Shown one piece after another: positions 1 to 7,001 of a DNA stretch of 13,206 bases. The DNA is taken from positions 1-13,206 of the forward strand of contig UQKC01000063.1 of assembly GCA_900541495.1 (NCBI GenBank), given 5' to 3'. The notes beneath the pieces are model-generated. The model was not told the DNA's origin, ran no database searches, and was given only the letters and a program-made list of their open reading frames with translations. The position numbers were made by a program, and so were the translations under genes. Origin of the DNA: an uncultured Ruminococcus sp. Lineage in GTDB: Bacteria > Bacillota > Clostridia > Oscillospirales > Ruminococcaceae. Within the stretch, counting starts at the first letter, position 1; every line of letters begins with the position of its first letter.

Positions 1-51
1 GCGCAAAGTCGTAGAAAATTTGCCGTGAGGGAGGTTTTTAGAGGTTCCCTT
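1..51. repeat. Partial copy of a palindromic MITE-like element (right arm)
   Basis: These 51 bases are identical to 5956-6006, the right arm of the element at 5808-6004, in the same orientation. The terminal inverted repeat is at 33-49 (GGTTTTTAGAGGTTCCC). The rest of this copy lies left of the window. It sits directly behind the murA terminator. The identity is seen in the sequence; that it is a mobile miniature element is inferred from the paired copy. Confidence 0.85.
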
Positions 52-56
52 TTATC

Positions 57-96
57 AAAAAAGCAGAATGACGGAGCTGACCGAAAATTCTGCTTT
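57..96 (-). terminator. Rho-independent terminator of murA
   Basis: Read on the minus strand, a 10-bp perfect stem (87-96 with 60-69, AAAGCAGAAT) encloses a loop with a further CGG/CCG pairing and is followed by a run of six U (57-62). It lies about 30 bp after the murA stop codon. Confidence 0.85.
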
Positions 97-126
97 CATC
101 TTTCGCTGTAAATTTTACTTCGTAAA

Positions 127-1413
127 TCAAAGTGCTACTTTTCTCACCGATGTTCCGGGGAAAGACTTCTTTTCGATATCCGCGCCGAGCTTGCGGAGCT
201 TTTCTTCAAAGCACTCATATCCGCGCTCGATATGGTAGATATCTTCGATCTCGGTGACGCCCTTTGCCGCAAGTCCTGCGATGACGAGCGCCGCACCTGC
301 TCTGAGGTCGGGTGCTGTAACGGGTGCGCCCATAAGCGAACCAACACCCTCGATAACAGCAACTTTTCCGTCAACGGAGATGTTCGCGCCCATTCGGCGA
401 AGCTCATCAACATAACGGAAACGGTTGTCGAAGATGCCCTCCGTTACGATGCTCGTTCCCTCTGCAAGGCAAAGGAGAGTCGATATCTGCGGCTGCATAT
501 CGGTTGGGAAGCCTGGGTGAGGCATTGTCTTTATGCTCGTTTTAACGAGAGGACCGTCCACGGAAATTCTGACAGCGTCGTCGAATTCCTCAACGGTAAC
601 GCCTATCTTTTCAAGCTTTGCCGTGATGCTTTCAAGGTGCTTCGGGATAACGTTCTTTACAAGAACGTTGCCCTTTGTTGCGGCAGCGGCTATCATAAAT
701 GTGCCTGCTTCTATCTGGTCGGGGATAATTGCGTAAGTTGCGCCTTTGAGCTTCTTCACGCCGCGTATCTTGATAACGTCCGTGCCCGCGCCCATAATAT
801 CCGCGCCCATTGAATTGAGGAAATTGGCAAGGTCAACGATATGCGGTTCTTTTGCCGCATTTTCGATAACGGTCATACCCGTTGCTTTTACAGCGGCGAG
901 CATTGTATTTATCGTTGCGCCGACAGTTACCATATCGAAATATATCTGCGAGCCGATAAGGTTTTCTGCCTGAATATCGATCATGCCGTGGTCAAGTGCG
1001 CACTCTGCACCGAGAGCTGTAAAAGCTTTAAGGTGCTGGTCAATAGGACGGTCGCCGAGGTAGCAGCCGCCCGGCATAGCAACTCTTGCGCGCTTGAATT
1101 TGCCGAGGAGCGTTCCGAGAAAATAATAGGACGCTCTCATATGCTTTGCCATTTCATAAGGAACGATAGGCTCTGTGATGCCCGTTGCATCGATCCTTAC
1201 GGTATTTTTATCAAGGAATTTAACGTCTGCGCCCATTTCAATAAGTATGCGCAGGCTGATTGAAACATCGCTTATCTGCGGAACATTTTCGAGTACACAA
1301 GCCTCGTCCGAAAGAATAACAGCAGGGATGATCGCAACGGCAGCGTTCTTCGCGCCGCTTATCTCAACCTCTCCGTTAAGAGTCCTGCCGCCCTTTATAA
1401 CAAACTTCTCCAA
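127..1413 (-). CDS. murA: UDP-N-acetylglucosamine 1-carboxyvinyltransferase (MurA)
   Basis: This 428-residue enzyme is of normal length for the family. It catalyses the first committed step of peptidoglycan synthesis in the cytoplasm: transfer of enolpyruvate from PEP to UDP-GlcNAc. The expected catalytic residues are present: K22-N23 in SGAKNAAV, R93, the PEP-binding and fosfomycin-target Cys117 in MPGGCYLGDRP, and D305 in FPTDMQPQ. The start is a TTG codon preceded by GGGAGAG at 7-nt spacing; no in-frame ATG lies nearby upstream. Many Firmicutes carry two MurA paralogues, and I cannot tell which this is. It is monocistronic, with its own -10 box at 1527-1532 and terminator at 57-96. The leader is about 105 nt and shows no recognised riboswitch. 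Confidence 0.97.
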   Translation of the reverse strand: MEKFVIKGGRTLNGEVEISGAKNAAVAIIPAVILSDEACVLENVPQISDVSISLRILIEMGADVKFLDKNTVRIDATGITEPIVPYEMAKHMRASYYFLGTLLGKFKRARVAMPGGCYLGDRPIDQHLKAFTALGAECALDHGMIDIQAENLIGSQIYFDMVTVGATINTMLAAVKATGMTVIENAAKEPHIVDLANFLNSMGADIMGAGTDVIKIRGVKKLKGATYAIIPDQIEAGTFMIAAAATKGNVLVKNVIPKHLESITAKLEKIGVTVEEFDDAVRISVDGPLVKTSIKTMPHPGFPTDMQPQISTLLCLAEGTSIVTEGIFDNRFRYVDELRRMGANISVDGKVAVIEGVGSLMGAPVTAPDLRAGAALVIAGLAAKGVTEIEDIYHIERGYECFEEKLRKLGADIEKKSFPGTSVRKVAL

Positions 1414-1526
1414 GTTTTTTCTCTCCCATTTTTACCGAATATATAAAACCGAGCAAAATGCCCGTGAAGATCACTGTATAAATATGTATAGGCGAACTTT
1501 CTTCAAGAAACTACACGCCAATATTT

Positions 1527-1555
1527 ATTATAACACAAACGGCAGAAAATTAAAA
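1527..1555 (-). promoter_or_regulatory. Probable sigma-A promoter of murA
   Basis: A perfect TATAAT (minus strand, 1527-1532) sits about 115 nt before the TTG start. The -35 position at 17-bp spacing (1550-1555) reads TTTTAA, a poor match, so the -10 carries most of the support. The surrounding 1530-1650 stretch is AT-rich and holds no gene. Confidence 0.55.
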
Positions 1556-1651
1556 GCTTTTTTTCATATTTTTTATAACAGAATTTTAGTCCGTTCTGCT
1601 GATATAAATGTTAATATCCGCCAAAATGAGTTTTGAAAAAGATGAAAAATG

Positions 1652-3547
1652 TTATCTTCTGACAGTTTTTCTTTCACGCTTAACGCCGTACATATTTTTG
1701 TCGGCGGATTTTATCATATCTTCCATAGTAAGAACGTTTCCGCAGGGAACGGTCGTATAGCCGCAGCTGCAGCCTACCTTGTAAGGAAGCCCCGACATCT
1801 CGTTGTATGTTTCGAGATATTTGTCGACATCAGCAATGCACTGCGCAGCTTCATCGGCGCTTGCGCTGCAGAAAACGGCGCAGAATTCATCTCCGCCCGT
1901 TCGTGCGCAGACAGCGCCTTTCGGCATCGAATTTTTTATCGCTCTCGCTGTGACGATGATGGCATTGTCGCCGCCCTCGTGACCGTAAGTGTCATTTATC
2001 GGCTTCAGACCGTCAACATCGGCACAGACGACCGTGATAAATCCGCTTTTGCTGTTAAGTATTTCGGGAGCAAATTCATTCAGCCCGCGACGGTTGCATA
2101 TTCCCGTCAGCGGATCGGTCATATTTATATTTCGGAGCTCATCAGCAATGATCTGAAGCTCCTTATTCATATAGAATGTTCCTGCGTTGTTTGAAATATT
2201 CATTGTCCAGGTGAGGAAAAGTTCGCCGCTGCCCTCGACTTTCATCGGACGGAATGCGAAATATCCGAGGAAGCAGTTTCGGAAATAAAATGGCACGAAT
2301 GCCATAAATACAGCTTCTTCCCTGCCGAAAAGCTTATTCGGGATAAGCTCCTTTACGGGAAAGACAGTTCCCGTCGGAACATCGTGACCAAACGTGAGCA
2401 TCGAAACGGCTTTTTCGCCAAGTCCGGCATAAACCGAACTGTGGCGGAATTTTATCCTGCCTTTTTCAACGTCCTCGCAGACGCATACATAGAGTTCGAG
2501 CAAGCCGAAAAATGCAGCGATGTTCTTGGTGCTTGCGAAAAGCTCCTCCGAGGTTTCAGCTTCGGAAATTTTCGTGTTCATTTCGACAACGCGGTAATCA
2601 AATTCATGTGTATGGTCGCGTTCATCGTAAAATTTATTGTAGAAAGTATTGTCGTCCTCTTTGACCTTGCAGCCGCAGGATTCGTTTATCACAAATTCGG
2701 CTTCGACCTCGGTCACCTGCGGAACTTTTTCCCCGTTCCATACCTTTTCAAGTATAGAAACAGCTTCAATTCCTGCAGGAAGAAACGCACGGCGGACGCT
2801 CGTCAGGGTCGGTCTGTATCTTTCGCAGTCAGCAACTCCGTCAAAGCCCGTAACGGCAATATCTTCGGGTATGCGCAGTCCCCTCGACTTTATTTCGTCC
2901 ATGCAGAAGAAAGCCATTGTGTCGCTCGCACAGACGATAGCTTCGGGAATATCACCCGAGTCGAGAAATTCGGCTGTACACTCCTGCGCTTTCTTCCAGA
3001 AGCAGCCGTAAGCGACCCTTTTTTCATCAAAAGGTATGCCGTGGTCTTCGAGTGCTTTTTTATATGCGGCAAGGCGCTCCTCGGTCTGAAAATTACCCTC
3101 AAAGCCGCCGATAAAGTTTATCTTTTTAAGTCCGTGTTCTTCTATAAGATGCGTTACGACAAGCTCCATAGCGGCCCTGTCGCTGAGTAAAACATTGTAG
3201 TCAAGGAGATTTTCGGGGTCGTTCACATTGACGATCGGAACGTTATGTTCCTTTGCTCTTTCGGCGATATTATGCGTGACATCATCGTTTATCATCGAAT
3301 CGCCGAGAATGATTATGCCGTCTATAACATCATAATTTATGAGGTTGTATATCTCGATCTCGCCGCGCATAATATTTTCGGGCATAACTCTGTCCGAACC
3401 GAGTTCGGGTCTTGTCATAAGGTTCGAGAAAACGAGCAGATCGATATCATCGGCAGCACATTTTTCGCGGATGCCCTCAACGACTCTGCTCTCATATTCC
3501 CAGTTATAGCTTGTGACGCAGACTGCAACCGCCTTTCTTTCTTTCAT
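1652..3547 (-). CDS. Cytosolic diguanylate cyclase with N-terminal LacI/PBP-type ligand-binding domain
   Basis: The 631-residue product starts at the ATG at 3547, which has GGAGG (3555-3559) 7 nt upstream; an ATG seven codons earlier would place this ribosome site inside the gene. Residues about 4-290 resemble the sugar-binding half of LacI-type regulators (VIDGIIILGDS, IVNVND, CASDTMAFFCMDEIKSRG, DIAVTGFDG). There is no helix-turn-helix ahead of it, and no signal peptide. A GAF-like middle region follows (about 310-450), then a GGDEF domain starting with MTDPLTGICNRRGL and carrying an intact GGDEF signature at 551-555. The inhibitory I-site RxxD normally placed five residues before it reads PKGA, so product inhibition through that site is unlikely. 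The expected role is c-di-GMP synthesis controlled by a small intracellular ligand; the ligand is unknown. It has its own promoter. Confidence 0.88.
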   Translation of the reverse strand: MKERKAVAVCVTSYNWEYESRVVEGIREKCAADDIDLLVFSNLMTRPELGSDRVMPENIMRGEIEIYNLINYDVIDGIIILGDSMINDDVTHNIAERAKEHNVPIVNVNDPENLLDYNVLLSDRAAMELVVTHLIEEHGLKKINFIGGFEGNFQTEERLAAYKKALEDHGIPFDEKRVAYGCFWKKAQECTAEFLDSGDIPEAIVCASDTMAFFCMDEIKSRGLRIPEDIAVTGFDGVADCERYRPTLTSVRRAFLPAGIEAVSILEKVWNGEKVPQVTEVEAEFVINESCGCKVKEDDNTFYNKFYDERDHTHEFDYRVVEMNTKISEAETSEELFASTKNIAAFFGLLELYVCVCEDVEKGRIKFRHSSVYAGLGEKAVSMLTFGHDVPTGTVFPVKELIPNKLFGREEAVFMAFVPFYFRNCFLGYFAFRPMKVEGSGELFLTWTMNISNNAGTFYMNKELQIIADELRNINMTDPLTGICNRRGLNEFAPEILNSKSGFITVVCADVDGLKPINDTYGHEGGDNAIIVTARAIKNSMPKGAVCARTGGDEFCAVFCSASADEAAQCIADVDKYLETYNEMSGLPYKVGCSCGYTTVPCGNVLTMEDMIKSADKNMYGVKRERKTVRR

Positions 3548-3614
3548 AAAACCGCCTCCGAAATTCATAAGATATCCGCCCCAAAGACGCAGAAATCTAT
3601 TATTGATTTATTAT

Positions 3615-3643
3615 ATTATATCATAACATTACCTTTAAATCAA
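3615..3643 (-). promoter_or_regulatory. Sigma-A promoter of the PBP-GGDEF gene
   Basis: On the minus strand TTGATT (3638-3643), a 17-bp spacer and TATAAT (3615-3620) lie about 70 bp before the start codon. The promoter is bracketed by a perfect 9-bp inverted repeat: TAAATCAAT at 3636-3644 over the -35 box, and ATTGATTTA at 3602-3610 at the expected transcription start. Confidence 0.75.
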
Positions 3644-3653
3644 TAAATTTTGT

Positions 3654-4064
3654 TCAACTTTTACCTTTTTGATATATTTTCTTAATGCTTCTTGATTCTT
3701 CGTCAGGCGTTATGCTCGGCTCTTGTGCCGAAGTTGGCGCAGTATGATTTACAGAAATGTCACTTTGCTCAAAATGAACGGCACTTTCCGTTTCCGCCGG
3801 GGAAATTTCAGCATTTTCCTCGGGGAAATAATCATTCTGCGCAGGCGTTTCATCAACGCTTTCCGCCGTTGAAGCCGACCTTGCGAACAGATTCATCACC
3901 GACAAATGCGACGGCAATTCAACAGGAACGGCAAACTTTATGAACACGATCGCCCACATAATTATGAACGGCTTTATGCCCGTTCTGTTCCCGAAAAGCT
4001 TTCTTATCACTATTGCCGCAATGCCTAAAAGTGCAGAAGTTATTGCAACGGATAACATCGTCAT
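3654..4064 (-). pseudogene. Truncated BlaR1/MecR1 (M56-type) sensor remnant
   Basis: From the ATG at 4064 the reading frame encodes about 136 residues. Two N-terminal hydrophobic segments are typical of BlaR1-family membrane sensors (MTMLSVAITSALLG, then IKPFIIMWAIVFIKFAVPVELP). A Pro/Glu/Ser-rich tail follows and the frame ends at 3654. A working BlaR1 has further membrane segments and an HEXXH zinc protease domain, then an outer sensor domain; none is present before the next gene's promoter at 3615-3643. The frame runs without a stop into upstream blaI codons across a G8 tract at 4065-4072, so the two are now one reading frame. In the family, BlaR1 senses beta-lactams and triggers removal of BlaI. 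This copy cannot do so. Confidence 0.75.
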
Positions 4065-4072
4065 CCCCCCCC

Positions 4073-4538
4073 GATCGTTCTCTTCAATGCTGTCATTTAT
4101 AAGCTTCCTCAACTCTTCAAGCTCCTCCGAGGAAAGCTGTTTTTCCTTAATAAATCCCGAAACGAGAAGCTTTGCCGAACCGTTGTAGAGCCTTTCGAGA
4201 AGTCCCGCCGTTTCGCTCGTCCTTACATCGTCCTTGTTGATAAGCGCTCTGCACACATAATCGGGTTCACTGCGCTCAACAGCACCCTTTTTGATAAGAC
4301 GGTCGATAAGGGTGTAATACTAAACACCAATAAAATACAGGAAAAAATCTGCGCCGAAATCCAATATATTTGAGATTGTCGGCTTGATTTTTTCCAAATT
4401 TTAAATGGTGTTTAGTATAAACGGTAGTTTTTCCCAGCCCTTTTTCTCCGCAAGACGGTGCGAAATTTCCAGCGCGGTAACTTCCCCCTCGTCCCAGATG
4501 ATGTTCATGATCTCAAAATCGTTATCGCTCAGTTTCAT
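4073..4538 (-). pseudogene. blaI: BlaI/MecI-type repressor, disrupted by frameshift and MITE
   Basis: The start at 4538 (MKLSDNDFEIMNIIWDEG) follows AGGGAG at good spacing. The N-terminal half of the winged helix runs to GWEK. The family expects TTVYTL next, but the A-run has five A where six are needed, a -1 frameshift. A 100-bp element (4318-4417) then interrupts the gene and introduces a stop. After it the sequence resumes with YTLIDRLIKKGAVERSEPDY and the dimerisation helices, ending at IEEND. Removing the element plus one TAA copy restores GTT-TAC-ACC (V-Y-T), which confirms the insertion point. In intact systems BlaI represses beta-lactamase or related genes and its own operon. Here neither half can give a full repressor. 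Confidence 0.85.
4315..4420. mobile_element. 100-bp MITE with TAA target duplication inside blaI
   Basis: The element spans 4318-4417. It has perfect 12-bp terminal inverted repeats, TACTAAACACCA at 4318-4329 and TGGTGTTTAGTA at 4406-4417, and is flanked by TAA at 4315-4317 and 4418-4420. Inside, it folds back on itself: GGAAAAAATC (4340-4349) pairs with 4386-4395, and GCCGA (4353-4357) with 4379-4383. It encodes nothing. A 3-bp TNA-type duplication is known for the IS1031 branch of the IS5 family and for Harbinger-like elements. Assignment to such a transposase is inference. Confidence 0.85.
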
Positions 4539-4552
4539 AGTTTTCTCCCTAT

Positions 4553-4624
4553 TACACAAGTGTATAATATTCCTTTGAATATCATTATACAGCTGTATAA
4601 CAGATTTATCAACAGACAAGTGTA
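4553..4624. promoter_or_regulatory. Three BlaI/MecI-type operators
   Basis: Three sites fit the TACA/TGTA dyad bound by BlaI/MecI. Site 1, TACACAAGTGTA (4553-4564), lies between promoter and gene. Site 2, TTATACAGCTGTATAA (4585-4600), is a perfect 16-bp palindrome overlapping the blaI -10 box. Site 3 (4613-4624) shares ACAAGTGTA with site 1 and sits just upstream of the -35. This suggests autoregulation when the gene was intact. Confidence 0.75.
4584..4612 (-). promoter_or_regulatory. Promoter of blaI
   Basis: On the minus strand TTGATA (4607-4612), 17 bp, TATAAT (4584-4589). Operator site 2 covers the -10 box, as expected for a repressible promoter. Confidence 0.75.
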
Positions 4625-4661
4625 GAATATTTAATATTTTCACAAAAGCTCTCAAAGATCA

Positions 4662-4690
4662 TTGACATTCCGCACATATTTCTATATAAT
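4662..4690 (+). promoter_or_regulatory. Consensus sigma-A promoter of the SEC-C gene
   Basis: TTGACA (4662-4667) and TATAAT (4685-4690) are perfect hexamers with 17-bp spacing. The -35 lies about 38 bp from the outermost BlaI-type operator of the divergent unit. Confidence 0.85.
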
Positions 4691-4731
4691 AAAAAATATC
4701 AAAAAATCCCTGCCAGAAGGAGAACAAAAAA

Positions 4732-5703
4732 ATGAGCGAATTTCCTCAGAAACTAAAGGGCGAGCCACTTCAGAAGCTTTACAGCAAGGTTTTGGAAACG
4801 CTGTCGGAAGAACAGATCGGATATTACAAAAAACTGTTTTATGCATTTGCAAATCTATACGGTATAATCCCCATAAGAAAAATATATGAGATACTCACCG
4901 ATAACTACGGTATGGAAATATCTGAAAAATCGTTCCTTGACCTCTGCGAATATTTCCGCTATGAACAGAAGAGCTATTTCTATATTTTCGGCAAGGAAGA
5001 ATACTATCAGGAGGACACCTCTCCCGCCTCCGAACCGATGGACAGGCTTCTCGCATTTGATCCATTCGTCGAATTTGACGATGCTTATGAACTGGTGCTG
5101 TCACTGAAAGAGGGCAAGCCCTGGTATGTTCCTCCTATAGAAGAGTTTGAAAAATACGAAGATGAATTATATATTGAAAAAACCAAGGCTTTTGATTCTG
5201 TCATCGGTTTTCTGAAAGACGAATTCAAGCTTGACTTCATAGAATCCGAGAGCAAAATTTACGATGCATTTTTTACACTCAAGCTTGAAGATCATAATTT
5301 TGACAATTTTCTCGATGAGCTTCAGCTAGTCGGTCTGGATCTCACCTTTGAAAGGGTGCAGAAGCTTGCGCCTTATTATACGGAGCTGAACAATAATACA
5401 CGAATGCAGGCAAATAACGGCTATACCCCTGCCGAAACGGAAAAGCTCCGTGAAGAATTCGGATTTTCGAGCGATTCGCTTTATATTTCCGAGCTTCACA
5501 TCAGCGTTTCGCACGAGCGTGAACGATACCAACAGATGGATAACCAGATCAATAATTTCAGAAAAATGAGGGGCATGTTAAGCCAAGGTTCTCTTGCAAA
5601 CGGCCTTCTCCAAAAACCGCAAAAACCGGGCAGAAACGATCCCTGCCCATGCGGAAGCGGAAAAAAATACAAAAAATGCTGTGGAAGATCGAAAAAGGAT
5701 TAA
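4732..5703 (+). CDS. SEC-C zinc-motif protein of unknown function
   Basis: The product has 323 residues. The ATG at 4732 has AGAAGGAG (4715-4722) at 9-nt spacing. The last 25 residues form a SEC-C motif, NDPCPCGSGKKYKKCC, with the C-x-C-x8-C-C ligands at C305, C307, C316 and C317. The same motif ends SecA, where it binds zinc and helps contact SecB and ribosomes, and it occurs on many unrelated proteins. The first 290 residues are acidic, rich in Phe, Tyr, Glu and Leu, predicted helical and cytosolic, and I do not recognise them. No membrane segment or signal peptide is seen. The gene is monocistronic, with a perfect promoter and a clear terminator. Confidence 0.88.
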   Translation: MSEFPQKLKGEPLQKLYSKVLETLSEEQIGYYKKLFYAFANLYGIIPIRKIYEILTDNYGMEISEKSFLDLCEYFRYEQKSYFYIFGKEEYYQEDTSPASEPMDRLLAFDPFVEFDDAYELVLSLKEGKPWYVPPIEEFEKYEDELYIEKTKAFDSVIGFLKDEFKLDFIESESKIYDAFFTLKLEDHNFDNFLDELQLVGLDLTFERVQKLAPYYTELNNNTRMQANNGYTPAETEKLREEFGFSSDSLYISELHISVSHERERYQQMDNQINNFRKMRGMLSQGSLANGLLQKPQKPGRNDPCPCGSGKKYKKCCGRSKKD

Positions 5704-5710
5704 ATTGCAG

Positions 5711-5746
5711 ACAGCTGAGGACATTTTCGCCCTCGGCTGTTTTTTA
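5711..5746 (+). terminator. Terminator of the SEC-C gene
   Basis: The stem pairs 5711-5720 (ACAGCTGAGG) with 5731-5740 (CCTCGGCTGT), including one G-U pair, followed by six T. It starts 7 bp after the stop codon. Confidence 0.9.
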
Positions 5747-5807
5747 TGCGTATGACAGAACTGTTCCGTTCATATTGAATGAAGTCTTCCAATACTTTTA
5801 TACTAAT

Positions 5808-6004
5808 GGGGTTCTCTAAAAACCGAAACAAAATAATACTTTGTATTATTCGCAAATTTTCGTTGGGACTTTGCGCAGCTTCAAGGCAGCGAAACGCAGT
5901 ATAATACTACGGAATACATTCCGAATGTATTTCAAGTTTCGCTAACGCAGAAGATGCGCAAAGTCGTAGAAAATTTGCCGTGAGGGAGGTTTTTAGAGGT
6001 TCCC
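5808..6004. mobile_element. 197-bp palindromic MITE-like element
   Basis: The terminal inverted repeats are 17 bp with three mismatches: 5808-5824 (GGGGTTCTCTAAAAACC) and 5988-6004. The arms also pair internally: GCAAATTTTC 5852-5861 with 5969-5978, and GACTTTGCGCA 5867-5877 with 5955-5965, both perfect. Two small hairpins lie inside: 5832-5839 with 5843-5850, and AATACATT with AATGTATT near 5912-5932. No coding frame is convincing. The right 51 bp recur at 1-51. No clear target duplication is visible. Function unknown; mobility inferred. Confidence 0.75.
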
Positions 6005-6016
6005 TTATATTTTTTA

Positions 6017-6031
6017 ATTGGTGTTTAGCAT
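6017..6031. repeat. Solo terminal-repeat-like sequence related to the blaI MITE
   Basis: AATTGGTGTTTAGCA differs by one base over the 12-bp TIR of the element in blaI (TGGTGTTTAGTA). A TACTAA at 5801-5806, just left of the 197-bp palindrome, could be the other end, but the flanks (TTA and TAA) do not match, so this is tentative. Confidence 0.45.
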
Positions 6032-6195
6032 AAATCAATATGTTCCTGCCAAGTTTCAAGCAAGTTTGCCAACAACAGTTGTTATTTTTGATCTGTTGAT
6101 ACCATTCCAAAACAAAACGCGGATAATTCATTAAAACGTCCCATTATTTTTGTTCCGACCTGTAAAGCAAAATTACCATATACAGCAAACAGACA

Positions 6196-6223
6196 TTGAC
6201 AAATAATGGAATTATGATATGAT
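6196..6223 (+). promoter_or_regulatory. Promoter of the broken NERD gene
   Basis: TTGACA (6196-6201), 16 bp, TATGAT (6218-6223). It is followed by an AAAGGGTGG ribosome site and the ATG at 6260. Confidence 0.65.
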
Positions 6224-6259
6224 AATAAAAATCCTATTTAACAGAAAAAGGGTGGTCAA

Positions 6260-6953
6260 ATGGAATCAAACATATTCAACGTGCTGAACAAAAAATATAG
6301 GGAATTTAAATCAAATCTAAAGGGAGGCATCGGTGAATTTGCAGCCGCTCTTGCCTTAAAATATTGATGTGGAATGTAAAAATTACAGCGGCTGGATATT
6401 CGGGAGTGAAAACAACAAATGTGGACGCAAACGTATGCAAACGGACAGAAATATCAGTTTTTTAACCCAATGACACAAAATAAGTATCATATAAACGCAT
6501 TGTCAAAGTATTTAGAAGTTCCTGATGAATATTTTGTTTCATATATTGTGTTCGGTGAACAGTGCGAACTGAAAAAAGTGCCGCAAAATACAGACAGAAC
6601 TGCGATAATGGATCTGCATACTCTTCCGAAGAAAACGGAGCTTGATCTGCACAACAGACCATATATGTTTTCGGATAGTGTTGTAGATATGTTCAGCAGC
6701 AGGATAAGCGAACTGACAGACCGAACGGGTCAGAAAAAGCGGAATCATATCGAACAAGTCAAAAAGGCTCACCCTGACACGTCAAATACCCAAAAATCTA
6801 CCGACATCGATCCGGGAAGACTGTTCGTATCATATTTTTTCAGATTTTGAGAAATATGCGGATATGCAAATGCTTATAAGGCTTGCTATTATAATATCAT
6901 TTCTCTGCCTAAAAACCGCTTTCAGTGATCCGTCAAAAAACAACATCGGCTGA
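6260..6953 (+). pseudogene. NERD (nuclease-related) domain protein, decayed
   Basis: Three reading-frame pieces form one recognisable protein. Piece one, from the ATG at 6260, gives MESNIFNVLNKKYREF, then a GGIGEFAAALALKY segment, stopping at 6367. Piece two, in another frame from about 6363, gives IDVECKNYSGWIFGSE, the E-x-K core of NERD. Piece three, from 6419 to 6850, begins MWTQTYANGQKYQFFNP, typical of the following NERD segment, and includes SYIVFGEQCELKK. About 50-60 residues expected between GEF and the VECK strand are missing, and one base is missing before MWTQ. After 6830 another frame encodes SDFEKYADMQMLIRL with a hydrophobic stretch ending at 6953, possibly a further shifted tail. 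NERD proteins are putative endonuclease-fold proteins of poorly known role. This copy is inactive unless these are sequencing errors. Confidence 0.75.
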
Positions 6954-6972
6954 TGAATAACCGCTTCTGCAC

Positions 6973-7001
6973 GGATAAACACAGAAAAATCTCCGATACT
7001 A
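6973..7001 (+). promoter_or_regulatory. Possible forespore (sigma-G/F type) promoter of the spore protein gene
   Basis: GGATA (6973-6977), 17 bp, GATACTA (6995-7001) resembles sigma-G promoters (-35 near GNATA, -10 near CATACTA). The implied leader of about 235 nt is long, and no other evidence supports it. The rest of 6954-7150 is AT-rich and shows no credible gene. Confidence 0.3.

Noticed and set aside
232..1263. Long plus-strand frames opposite murA, and similar ones opposite the GGDEF and cyclase genes
   Set aside because: They are antisense shadows of strongly conserved genes, with no ribosome sites or family resemblance.
1414..1526. Riboswitch in the murA leader
   Set aside because: The leader of about 105 nt shows no recognised aptamer core and no terminator before the start codon.
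4539..4655. Upstream extension of blaI from the ATG at 4655
   Set aside because: It crosses the promoter and operators; family alignment and the AGGGAG site support the start at 4538.
5907..6131. Minus-strand frame of 74 codons beginning MNYPRFVLEWYQQIKNNN
   Set aside because: Half of it lies inside the palindromic element and it has no good ribosome site. The first 38 codons might be a gene fragment, but no family is recognised.
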